Origin: Ptychodera flava
Taxonomy: Eukaryota > Hemichordata > Enteropneusta > Ptychoderidae
NCBI RefSeq assembly: GCF_041260155.1
Contig: NC_091933.1
Span: 28,278,933 to 28,342,932 of the forward strand
DNA: 64,000 nt
Reading direction: 5' to 3'
The translations under genes and the position numbers were made by a program. A model generated the notes under the pieces. That model was not told the origin of the DNA, made no database searches, and saw only the letters and a list, made by a program, of their open reading frames with translations. Below, piece after piece: positions 38,346 to 49,223 of the stretch; positions within the stretch are counted from its first letter, which is position 1; every line of letters starts with the position of its first letter.

Positions 38346-38873
38346 GGTGTCAATAGCCAACCGGCCCTCTATTTGGCTATTGACACCCCTCCCGTTTTTT
38401 TTGCCAGTCGGCCTCCAAATTCAACCAAACTTAGCTTAGTTATTCTAAACAACATATATTCTTAATAGAAATCCAAAAAAATCCTTCGAAAAAGCTTCTT
38501 TGATCGTCATTTTGCGGTCCCATAGTGCTACTGCAGGCGGCCTATACCAATGGGTGTCAATAGCCAACCGGCCCTCTATTTGGCTATTGACACCCCTCCC
38601 GTTTTTTCGCCAGTCGGCCTCCAAATTTAACCAAACTCAGCTCAGTTATTCTGAACAACATATATTCTTAATAGAAATCCAAAAAAATCCTTCGAAAAAG
38701 CTTCTTTGGTCGTCATTTTGCGGTCCGATAGTGCTACTGCAGGCGGCCTCTACCAATGGGTGTCAATAGCCAACCGGCCCTCTATTTGGCTATTGACACC
38801 CCTCCCGTTTTTTCGCCAGTCGGCCTCCAAATTCAACCAAACTTAGCTTAGTTATTCTGAACAACATATAGGT
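38346..38873. repeat. ~206-bp tandem repeat, 2.5 copies
   Basis: Unit marked by CCGGCCCTCTATTTGGCTAT (38361, 38568, 38774) and GTGCTACTGCAGGCGGCCT. Copies are nearly identical. The third is cut short at about 38873, where other DNA begins. Each unit contains an inverted pair GGGTGTCAATAGCC / GGCTATTGACACCC. Confidence 0.92.
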
Positions 38874-38889
38874 CTACACCAATGGGCCA

Positions 38890-40170
38890 TGTACAATAAT
38901 CTTCACTATTTAAGTTTCATGATATCAAGTCTACTTCTTATAGTACTGCAAACCAAGCTCACCAAGAATTGCTTCATTTGATGTATAGCTGCATGCTTTT
39001 AGGATGAATTTACCCACTAATCGTTGCATTCTTTGAAGACTTTCTAAGTATCAACATTTTTCCCCGCATATTTTTGCTCTGACGTATAATATGATTCCAT
39101 AATGTCAAATCATAATCAGTTCCTTTAATGTTTGCAAGATTTCCAAAGATTGCTTTCATGGGAGGAAACAAACTGTCAAATTTGATCTTATTTCCATGAA
39201 ATGAGTATGGTGAGAGAGATTACGTGACGTCCATTAGCCTAGATACTTATCACTGATGATTATTTATTTTAACTTCACCGATCGTCCATTTTTTGTATTT
39301 TTCAACTTTCTTATTTACTATTAAAATATTAGACTTCTCTTCATTAATTGACATTTTCCATAGTTCACAATACTTATTAGCAATGCATAGCATAGACTTC
39401 ATTTGTTTTTCATTTGGTGCCATAAGGACTACATTATCAGCAAAAAAACAGGCCACTTATGAGTTCTGAATTAAAGTATACCCCAAGCAGTGATTCATTA
39501 AGCAGCTTCTTGAATTTATTGATGTACACTAGTACTGCAACTAAAATTGGGGCTTAAACACATCTTGACACCCTCATTTTGGTCAAATTCTTTCAATGTC
39601 ATCAAAAGACACTTTACTTTCAATATGACCGTATGTATGTTTTTAATCACACGCCACAACTTCCCTTTGATTCCATTGTTCTACAATTTGTACCAAACCC
39701 ACCTCTCCAAAAGCTGTCATAAGCTTTCCAAAAGTCTAAAAAACAAATGAAAATTGACCAATGGTTCGCCCATTTTTCAAAAATCTTTGAATTTCACCAA
39801 AAATATTTAATTCAACTAAATTTGTTACCTCTTTTTGTATGATTCTATTGTACATTTTTCCAATAATTAGCCCAATAAATACCTCTATAATTATTGAGAT
39901 TTCTGGTATCACCTTACTTATGTAGTTGTTTAATATTTTCCCCCATTCTTTCCTTCACCCACTTGTCTGTTTCCTGCTTGATTTCTTTCTTTCATTTATT
40001 GCCATTTTAAATTCTGTACAAAACCACGGTTCGGATAAAGTTTGTATTTGTTTCCTACCAAAAATTATGGTAAACTATGATATTCTTCACATCATTGGTG
40101 CCTGCATAGATAATGAATGTTATCATAATCCCTCATGTAGACTGCCATATTCTGTACTAGCTCCATTTTT
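38890..40170 (-). mobile_element. Decayed LINE (reverse transcriptase remnant)
   Basis: Minus-strand pieces of a non-LTR reverse transcriptase. At 39250-39456 the catalytic region reads CFFADNVVLMAPNEKQMKSM, where the usual YADD is FADN, followed by WKMSINEEKS. Upstream (higher coordinates) frames give a stretch like IGKMYNRIIQKEVT and an ERFLKNGRTIGQF-type segment. Downstream frames give YDLTLWNHIIRQSKNMRGK. The frame is broken several times, and no endonuclease or tail was seen. The clade is not identified. It lies inside the 38281-42229 element. Confidence 0.7.
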
Positions 40171-40838
40171 CACATCAGGAATGTATTGAAATAGTATGTA
40201 TGATTGACAACGAATAAAACAGGAATGAGCTCACTGTAAAAAGGAAAAGGAGAGTGTACTCACATTGTTAAACAGGGTAAATAGCTTTGAATAGCTTAGG
40301 GAACCGTGTGTCGATAGTTTTGATATAATTTGGAAGATGTAGGCAAACAATTGTACTGCACATCTCATTTAAAAGTTCACAGTATTCGATGTTTAAGAAA
40401 AAACAATTCCATATAAAATATTTGTGGCATTTTTGTGATCTTATGCTGATGAATATTATTTCAATTGGCTCCTGCTGCATAGCTTGGTGACAATTTAAAG
40501 TCCTTTGCATAGGACTCTCAATACCAAATAAGAAAGACTGTTCGAAACGAATCAAACACAAACGACACAAAAAAATTTTGGATAGTTAGGTGGGGAGCCT
40601 CTTTCACATTTTTACATTCGATTTTACTACTTATTTCTGCCTAGTTAAGTCGAAAGTGGGCAAACCCGAGAATACCCTTCAGTATCCCTCATCTATCATC
40701 ACGAAAGCAATAACAAACATCATTACAACAATACAAAAAAGTGGCGGGAAAACATGCTATGGCTATGTAAAACCCGAGTCACCTATCTTTCCTTATGACT
40801 AAAAACAAAAATCAGGATCATCGGATCCGACACTCCAA

Positions 40839-41058
40839 CCAATCAAATCGCTTGAAATAACAACCAATCACACAGAGCCTTAATGTGATAACCGACCAAT
40901 CACAACACACTCCTATAACGATAGACTTCCTATCTATCTACCATAAACTGAGTCTTAATTTGCCTCCTCCGACATACATTCGCTAGAATGTAACTGAATC
41001 AACTAGATAGACTAAACCAATCCTCGGACGACGGAGACCCGACATCGTCTATATAATG
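40839..41058 (+). promoter_or_regulatory. CCAAT cluster with TATA box inside the 3.95-kb element
   Basis: CCAAT at 40839, 40864, 40896 and 41017 on the plus strand, then TATATAAT at 41050-41057. This is a classical NF-Y/TATA promoter layout. No long ORF follows; only a 23-codon frame from 41056 (MDAFRDEVKKGPTSDQKLID...), and its ATG overlaps the TATA box. Confidence 0.35.
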
Positions 41059-41352
41059 GACGCATTTAGAGATGAAGTCAAGAAAGGACCGACAAGTGAC
41101 CAAAAACTCATCGACAAGTTAAAATAAAAAACGATTTTTCGAACTTCGCCATTCAAACACTACTTTCTACTTTCTACTATCTTTGTAAATATATACAGTT
41201 TCGAAATAAAAGAACAGTTTCAAATCAAAATACAGCGACAAAGAGATCTGAAGCTACGACAACTAAAAGTATAAAGAAAGAAACCGACAGGTGACCGAAG
41301 TCATTGACAAGTTTAATTTTTTTTTTTGGTTTCCGGCATATGTGACACCTTG

Positions 41353-41925
41353 CTTCAAGATACGATTTCATTGTCGGCCAATATTTCGTACAGTTTCTTC
41401 GTTCTGTTCAGTCGATTGTGTTAATATTCACCAAAATAGTAGAAAATGACATTTTGAAGCCCAAACATCGAAAAAGAATGATAATTATCCACCTTATCGA
41501 TCACTTGTCGGCCCTTGTTAGTATGGCCAATAGACCTGCTTCAATACGCGATTTACTTGTCGGCCAATATTTCGTTTAGTTTCGTTAATTCAGTTCGGTC
41601 ACTGAGTAAATATTCACAAAAACAGTAGAAAATGACATTTTAAAACCAAAACATCGAAAAAGAATGGTTTAAATTCAACTTTTCGGCAACTTGTCGGTCC
41701 AATAAGGCCAATACAGCTGCTTCAATACGCGATTTCCTTGTCGGCCAATCGTTCTCTTTCTTCAATGCCGTTGTCAATTGCGTTTATATTCACCAAAATA
41801 GTAGAGAATGACATTTTAAAACCAAAACATCGAAAAAGAATGGTTTAATTCAACTTGTCGGTCACTTGTCGGTCCTTGTCGATCTATTGTCGGTGCTTGT
41901 CGGTGCTTGTCGGTGTTAGTATGTC
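41353..41925. repeat. 181-186-bp tandem repeat, 3 copies
   Basis: Units start with CTTCAATACGCGATTT-like sequence at 41353, 41539 and 41720. They share TTGTCGGCCAAT, AATGACATTTT and ACATCGAAAAAGAATG. The last unit degenerates into a run of TTGTCGGTGC 10-mers near 41880-41925. Inverted short copies (GACCGACAAGTGACC) occur at about 41092-41107. Confidence 0.88.
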
Positions 41926-42569
41926 CGCATGTTTTTTAAAAGGTTCCGCAACTCGGGTCAAATGTTGTTCGACAAGCTTCGCCCGCGGATAAAAATTATT
42001 GACCCCGAGCTGTCGATATGATTCTACAACATTACACAGTTACTTTACCCCATTAAAGCTGTACCCACGACAGCAAAAAAGTGGGCATTAACTTGTCTGA
42101 AACAAGAAATGGACAACGTAACTTAGCTCCGTTTTGAAGTTATTCGACTAGGGTCGCGGGCCGAGGGGTGTCAATAGCCATATAGGGCAGCTCCTGGCTA
42201 TTGACACCCGGGTGTCAATAGACACTCCGTATTTTTAAATTGATCGTGACCAAGTATTTGACCAATTCAAGGCAAAGACCAAGGCATAAGAATTTTGGGT
42301 ATTAATTAAAGGGGAAGAACGGTTGTATGGTACCTGACGACCAGAGCAAGGTTAACATTTATGTTTCTTGTGAGAGTAAGACTAAGAGTTCAGTTGTACT
42401 AGCTTAGCCTTGACCAGGTCAAATAAGAAAAGAAATGACAAAAGTATACTCAGCTCAGTTGATGATATTTCTCGGCGGAGAAAAGTTTACCGTGATTAAA
42501 TTATCTTATCACTCAAAATACAATGGTGGAAGCTAGCTACTTTGTGTGCTAAATATTGACAGGTCTGTT

Positions 42570-42957
42570 CTAAAGACAGAATGCACCTTGGGGACAGATA
42601 TATATCACGACCCTCAAGTTTTACGATATTTATCGGATCTTCCTGCCTGTGTGGGCGCGTTTTGAAGCTGTTAGATTAAAAGTGTTCACTGTCTGAATTT
42701 TTTGAAAATAAAAATATATTTTCCCCCGTAAACAGAAAATTGAAATTTTGTATTCTCACCATAGAGCTAAGTTGGGCAGGGCAGCCATTTTGATTTTTGA
42801 AAAATTTGTAAGGTAATTTGTTTTGCTTAACCAAAACTTTTCATGTTGATCTCCCAGATTTTAATCTTGATTTTGAAAGAGACCGCTTGAAAGTTTTCAT
42901 GATGAAGGTTTGGGCAAAAGTTTAAGACTTTCAATTTTGAGGTGCATGCTACCTTAA
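42570..42957. mobile_element. piggyBac-like MITE, third copy
   Basis: Left end CTAAAGACAGAATGCACCTT (diverged), right end GAGGTGCATGCTACCTTAA. The interior matches the 20982-21337 copy (GACAGATAT, GCAGCCATTTTG, GATTTTGAAAGAGA). More diverged than the nested copy. Confidence 0.75.
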
Positions 42958-43947
42958 CAATACAAGCATACATTATTAAGGGAAATGCTCATGAACCCAT
43001 GAACCCTAAACAAAACTGAAACCAGGTAAACAGTTTGTGAATTGAAGAGCTTGGATGGTCACAATTATTCTGCCCTGGGTAATTTGATTTTTATTGTACC
43101 CTTGGTAAGTTTATTTCTTCGTAGCCACAAGTAACTGTGACTGTCATCAACACAGACTTTGTGTTTTTCTAAAATTGTCAAAGGGAAAACAAAGAGTGAT
43201 TTTTCATGGCATGTTATAAGGAAAATTTATCAGTGAAGGATGTCATCAGACAAAGCAACCGCAACTTTTCAGGAATTCCTGCTCTCTACCCACACTCAAC
43301 TGACTGCCCAAATAATGAAACATTGCCCGCCATCCCCTCACCACTCACCAACACATTGCCTTCCCACACACCAGGAACTTAAAGAGCCTTCAAACACCCT
43401 TTTTCGGTGAACAGCTTTGTTTTCAACCAGTAATTTTTTTAGAGTGTGCCAGAGAGTCTTGATCAGATGCAAAATTTGTCCGGAGTTTGAAGTGTTTGGA
43501 GTGCCATTCAAATTTGCTCTCAGATGAATGGGTGACCTCAGGTAACATAATTTGTTTTACATCAGTATTTGCCATAGAACATGATTTATCCATACCAAGT
43601 ACCACCATAGGCCAGGACTACAGCTAAGAAGTCTTGCATTATTTACAATTATATCATTTCCCTCTGAAGAAATAGCCTTACTTTTCAATAGTTCATGACA
43701 TTTGTACATAATGGTTCTATTATCCTCTATCAGTGAATAGTTTTGCTGTTACTAATATTCCGTGCACGGATGTATTGGCAAGGACAGGTTTCTAAACATT
43801 TGCTGTCTAGGATGCCTGTGATAATTGATTGTTACAGCTCTCTGAGAATCAAACCAGTGACCACAGTCCTTGATGTGAAAAATATGATCAACTTCAAACT
43901 TGGAGACACAAGTGTAAATCAGTTGTTCATGTTAATGATGCTCCTTA

Positions 43948-44325
43948 TTAGTCCCCGCAGGGACTTACAGAGTGGGTCCCGTCTGTCCGTGCGTCCGTCT
44001 GTGCATCCGTGCGTCCATCTGTCAACAGCAATTTCTGTGTCACCCCTGAGCTGATTTTTTCAAACTGTGTACAAGGATAAAGTACTGTGGCATACTTATG
44101 CACATCAATTTATTTTGCACTATGACCCAATATGGTCGCCGAGCGGCCATTTTGTTTCGAATTTTTCATGTTTTTGAACCATAACTCAACTATCCCTGAA
44201 CTGATTTTGTTCAATATTGGTACACAGATAAAGTACTGTGGCATATATTTGCACGTCACTTTATTTTGCGATACAATCCAATATGGCTGCCAGGCGGCCA
44301 TATTATTGGATCTTATATTTCCCAA
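43948..44325. repeat. Dispersed repeat with ~128-bp internal duplication
   Basis: Starts TTAGTCCCCGCAGGGAC followed by a TCCGTGCGTCCG run, an inverted relative of the GGGGACTAAAAA tails in DLD intron 10. Two tandem units follow, each containing ACTGATTTT, GATAAAGTACTGTGGCATA and ATATGG...GCGGCCAT. Confidence 0.7.
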
Positions 44326-44817
44326 CATTTAACAAATTCACCCCTCTCCTCTGTAATGAAGCTACCAAGCATGTAATTCAATCACCGTAATTCAAACACC
44401 ATAATCCATCAGGGACTGTGTCATCAGTGATGACTTGTTTTTAGAGATAATGTATTGGTGTATGCTTTCTAAAAGTGTCAAATCTTGTATTTTGTGCCAA
44501 CTGTGATTCAGTTAGCGCGCGACACCGTTGCTGAGTTTTCAACTGTGGCATCATTCAATGATGTGGAACTGAAGCAAACAGAAGTAATTGTGTTTTGTTA
44601 AACCATAGTATCTTGAGGGTCTGTGGCTAAACATATTTGTCATCCTATGTTTGTTTTGTGTGCCCTCTGAGGCTTCATCGATCTCCAAGACGTAACATTG
44701 TTTTGCAAGTGGAGTAGGCTGTATATCATCATTGCTTCTTTCTAAAGATTTTCCAATTGTGTTTTGTGTCCCTCATTAAGCAATATGTCAACAATTATTA
44801 CATTCTGTTCTTTTCAG

Positions 44818-44868
44818 ATAATGAAACCACCTGCGGATTGTTGATTGTGCTGGAGTGGTGCAAAAAAA
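44818..44868 (+). promoter_or_regulatory. Plexin 5' leader with upstream ORF
   Basis: The acceptor TTCTTTTCAG ends at 44817. The leader begins ATAATGAAACC and holds a 7-codon upstream ORF (44821-44844, ATG to TGA) ending 24 bases before the plexin ATG at 44869. If the first exon ends at 37391, its ATGGCG would be in frame with this small ORF. Confidence 0.45.
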
Positions 44869-45712
44869 ATGGAGGTGCTTAGGTTGGGGCTTATTCCCAA
44901 TTTCATCAAAGTAGTGTTTGTTTGCGTTCTCAGTGCCACAGTTTCCGCTGCACAGAGTTTTTCCAGTGTGCCTGACTATGGTGTGGATAATTTCACATCA
45001 CCGGACGGATGGGAATTCCAGCATCTAACGGTGAATCGCAACAATGGCCAGGTTTATGTCGGTGCTACGAATTATATCTATCATTTGACGCAAAATTTGG
45101 AATTAAAACTGGAACATGTGGTTGGGCCAGCCATTGACAATCCCCGCTGTCTTCCGCTGACTGATTGTGATTACTATAAAGGACAAGTTCACAATCATAA
45201 CAAAATTTTAGTGATAGATTATGACAGGAATAAATTGATTGCATGTGGGGATGCCCTGCAAGGGACGTGCGAGCTTCATGCCTTGGATAAAATCTCGCCT
45301 GCCGAGGGACGGGTTTTTGATGAAAGCAACATCGAAAATGATTTTGTGGCCACCACAGGATCCACAGTGGCTTTCATGGCTCCAGCACCGCCCGATGGTT
45401 CCCCTGCCTTGTACGTTGCTACCACCTTCAATAGCGGACGGCCGCGCAGTCTTGCTACGCAGCATGCGGTCTCCTCAAAACGAATAGAGTACATGTTTGG
45501 ACAGTGGGCTTTCCAGTTGGCGTACAACGATGAACTACTTGGACGTCACACTTTTCTCGATGTCAAGGAAAAATACAAGGAGTCGTACAAAATTAAGTAC
45601 GTGTACGGATTCACAAGCGGCGGATTCAGTTATTTTGTGACAGTGCAGAGGAAGGACATAGACGAATCAATATATCACAGCAGATTGGTTAGAATTTGTA
45701 ATGATGACAAAG
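44869..45712 (+). CDS. PLXNA: Plexin-A-class receptor, first coding exon
   Basis: The N-terminal 281 residues of a semaphorin receptor, plus one base of a split codon before the donor at 45712 (AAAG|GTAAGT). A signal peptide at residues 1-27 (hydrophobic FIKVVFVCVLSATVSA) is followed by most of a sema domain. Diagnostic plexin features are QVYVGATNYIYHL (first blade strand), KLIACGDALQGTCEL, and the blade YVYGFTSGGFSYFVTVQ with SRLVRICNDD. The last two resemble plexin-A proteins (vertebrate A4 has YGFASGGFVYFLTVQ and RIVRLCKDD) better than B, C or D. The ATG at 44869 is chosen because the upstream in-frame TTG is not a normal start and the signal peptide begins here. The PSI, IPT, membrane and GAP domains must lie beyond the window. 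It acts at the cell surface in axon guidance and cell migration in known animals. Confidence 0.9.
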
Positions 45713-45937
45713 GTAAGTCAAATACAATATATAATGATCTCTTGTCTGTGTCAACTTTGTAAAAACTGTTTTATTTATTTTTGTTCCAGAAAATAAAGTG
45801 CGTCTCCTTTTCTTCTCCTCAAAGTGTTCTGAAACTGAAGTGATAACCTTGCCAAGACAGTACTTTGTGTGCAAAATGCAATGTTATTGTTGACAACAAA
45901 ATTCTAATCTGGACTAGTAGAATTTAGTGGTCAACAG

Positions 45938-46299
45938 TAACATTAGAATGCACCTCGGGAACAGATATTAAGACTCTCAAACTTTTACAATCCTTTCCGA
46001 TCTACCACTTTTAAGGGCTCACTTTAAAGCTCTCAGTGTATGACAAATTTTCACCCTCTTGTCTTAATTTTGCGAAAAAAATCAGCAATTTTATTTTCTT
46101 CATAGAGTTAACACAGGAATTTGGGCCATTGTGAATTTCAGTAAATCTTAGATAATTTGTTTCTCAGGGCTAAAATTTGAACGGTGATGACCCCTGATTT
46201 TTTATTCTTGATTTTGAAAGAAGATGGTTTGAAGTTTCCCTTAGGAAAGTTTGAGCAAAAGTTAAAGTCTTTCACTTTTTAGGTGCAATACTACCTTAA
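45938..46299. mobile_element. piggyBac-like MITE, fourth copy
   Basis: Left end ACATTAGAATGCACCT, right end AGGTGCAATACTACCTTAA. The interior contains ACTCTCAAACTTTTACAAT and CATAGAGTTAACACAGGAAT as in the other copies. Confidence 0.8.
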
Positions 46300-47117
46300 A
46301 TGTTACCAGTAAACATACTGTAGAGGCTGTATTTAAAAGTTGAATAACAGGCATCACGGTATTATTTCAGAATTAGAAAAATAATACCTTTTCACAAGGA
46401 GAACAAAAAAATGCAAAATACATCAGAAGTTTTGATGTAAAATCATGACATTTTGTCACAGAAAGACAGACGTTTTGTCACCTTTGGTCATAATAGAAAC
46501 ATGAAACAGCAATCTGATAGCAAATATGAGCATCACAGCATGATTAATTACTAAATGATGACAGCAATTCTCCATTTCTCTTTACTGAAAAGTTATATTA
46601 TCTAGTATAGTACATCATATCAACTTGTATTGAAATTTTATCCCAATTTCGATCTTGATCATAAAAATAAATATTATCCCTAAAGAAAACCTAAACAAAC
46701 TAGTGGAAACATAATCAAAGGCAATTAGAAATGTATGACGTAAATATATGGTTTAATATGGTTTGTTTCTTTGAGGATCTGTTGGTGGTATCCAACTTGG
46801 CAGTGGTTACAAGTATTTTTGGTGTTTACATTGTTGAGGCTAAATATTTTCACCTGAGCTTGAATTCTGCTAATGTCAGCCTTTGTGGTCCGTGGTTATG
46901 TCATCAATGTTCACAGAGTAGTTCAGTGATTAAAAAAATGTTACAAGCCCATGGCTGTGATTCCTTTGAGGAATGTTGTGTGTGTTTGTCTTGAAGATTA
47001 GAATTATCGTGTCCAATCTCAAAGTGTTAGCTGCCAGCACATGTCATTGTTTATGTACGTGTATGGGAGACTGGAAAATATGAACAGTTGATGTTATAAA
47101 TCATTGGAATGACAACT

Positions 47118-47268
47118 TCTATCAGGGGCAGCTTACAAGCCTGTTTTGAGAAAAACTGTAACCCCTTTTCAATCAGGGGCAGCCGGCAAGCCTGTTTTGA
47201 GAAAAACTGTAACCCCCTTTCAATCAGGGGCAGCCGGCAAGCCTGTCTTGAGAAAAACTGTAACCAGG
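47118..47268. repeat. ~51-bp tandem repeat, 3 copies
   Basis: Three units of ATCAGGGGCAGC...GCAAGCCTGT...GAGAAAAACTGTAACC with one or two changes each. Confidence 0.9.
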
Positions 47269-49200
47269 CTGAGGGGTGATTTCACATGTTGTGCTGTTCT
47301 AATATATTTTGAACAAAATTAAAATTTAGAAGGGAAAGCGAAAGTTTTTTTAGTTTTTGCAACTGTCCTCCCCTCCCTCCCGATAATATTCCCTTCTCCC
47401 CCTCCCATGATACCCTTGGAGCTTCTCCTTTCCCTATTAGCAAACTTTCCATTGCCTTTTTCCCCTGTAAAAAGCTTCCTATGCATGCCCATTCTGTGAC
47501 ACATCCCTGTTCTTTTGCCTCCAAAACAACAAATGCCCCAAAACAAAGCAGATCTTTATAAAAGTTCTTAGCCAAGTTGCGAGTGAGCACTGTCTCAGTC
47601 TGCCAAACAAGAAAAAATCGCCCCCTTGCCTATTCCTTGTCCACTGGTAGGTGAAAAAAATTGCCCTCCCACCTGCCATGTAAACCTTTATTTTTGCAAA
47701 CAAGTTTTTTAGCCGTCCCTGTTTTATGTGAGCACCATATCTACCAGTATTACCCTCTGAGACAATATGACACACCTGTATGACGCATTGTGACGCAAAA
47801 CAAATTTTTTGGTTTACATGTGAAGATAAAGGGCTAACAACAAAAACAGTTTCCCCTATTCCTCAAGTTGGCACAACATTTCCAGAAATTACATGTATTT
47901 TTTTGGTAAAGGGCATTCTGAGCATATTGTATACAAATCAGTACAGTCACAGTGGAGGGACTGTGGTACAGTCATACGCATGTATCCTGTGTTATTGTGT
48001 CTTTGTGTATGTAAGGGTACCTGTGAGTCACCGAATAGTAAGGTTTCCAAACTACATGTAGATGGTTGACCATATCATACCAGGAAAGACCATTCACTCT
48101 TTACTGTATGTACTATTCAACATGAAATACGTGCTGTCCTGGGGGAAACTGCTTTTTTAATTACGATACCAAAACAGAGTTCTGATCACATAGCGCAAAA
48201 ACAGGAAAAGGAATGTGTGATATGATTGGGGCTGGAACCACTTCTTGTTTTAATATATATCAGTAACACCCACACCATAAGTACCGTGTAAACTCTATGA
48301 ATGATTGATAACAGAAATCTGGTATGTATTTCATTGTTGAGTAGTAGGCTTTGACCCCACAAAGATTCTGTGAAAATAAATATTTTTTTTATCTTTCAGT
48401 TGTGCAAAAGTTTGCAAATAGTAAAGCCCTGATCAAGTTTCTCCTCAATGTGTTGGATTGAGTATGAGTTGTGTATTACTCTCTAATGTTTGTATGTGTA
48501 GTTAGTCAAGGCTGCACATGGTATGTAACACACAAAATAGCAACAACCTCCAAAATATGTTTATTAATATGCAAGGCATACAAAATACAGTCAAGCATTG
48601 CTGAAAGTCAGCTGATGAAAAGTTGAAAGAACGTAGGAGTAGGGGTTGTACCGGTAGAGTATGCTTTCTTATACCTCCACAGTAACACACTCCTGTAGAT
48701 GAGTCACTGTCCCATAATCTGTCTATGCCTCACATCACATCTGATGATGTAAGACCTAATAATCCTTTACATTCATGGTAAAAAAGTATTGGAAATAGCA
48801 AAGTTCTTTTGACAATGATCATGAATAACAATGTCATTTCCTGTATCTCCATATTCTTCCAAGTATATAGCTACCTACATAACATGTATGTCTTCCTCTT
48901 GTTTACAACATGGCTAAAAACAAAAGCAGGAAATTTGTAATACCAGTCTTAAATGGGCATGTTTCATGCCTGTACATGTGTGATGACCAATTTCTTCCTA
49001 AGTATTTGCTGGCAAATGCATTTACATTTGTTGAGAATAACACCTTGTCTCTTCATTTATGGACATTACATCTGTCCTTATCAAGACAACACAATCAACT
49101 TTTTGTCGGTTTGAAGAAAACTACAACACAAGTGTCTGACCTTGGTTGACATCCTTTTGCAAGTCACAAAGCCTGCAGGGGTATTCAGGCTGTACACTAT

Positions 49201-49223
49201 TGTGTGTGTGTGTGTGTGTGTGC
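49201..49223. repeat. (GT)n microsatellite
   Basis: About 11 GT units in the plexin intron. Confidence 0.9.

Larger units (their letters stand above)
38281..42229. mobile_element. 3.95-kb DNA-transposon-like element
   Basis: Flanked by a perfect 9-bp duplication TATTTTTAA (38272-38280 and 42230-42238). The ends are inverted: left GGCCGAGTCTATTGACACC, right GGTGTCAATAGACACTCCG. Just inside each end is a CTATTGACACCCGGGTGTCA palindrome pair. The left subterminal part holds 206-bp tandem repeats and the right holds 181-186-bp tandem repeats rich in CTTGTCGGT. A decayed LINE lies inside. No transposase recognised. The 9-bp duplication suggests a MULE-like class. Confidence 0.65.
42239..44817. 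other. DNA upstream of the plexin coding exon
   Basis: Probable 5' UTR intron of plexin. It contains a piggyBac-like MITE copy and a dispersed duplicated repeat (listed separately), with no exon I can support. Confidence 0.4.

Noticed and set aside
47282-47775. Minus-strand ORFs of about 100 codons
   Set aside because: They fall on a pyrimidine-rich stretch with biased composition and have no domain or splice context.
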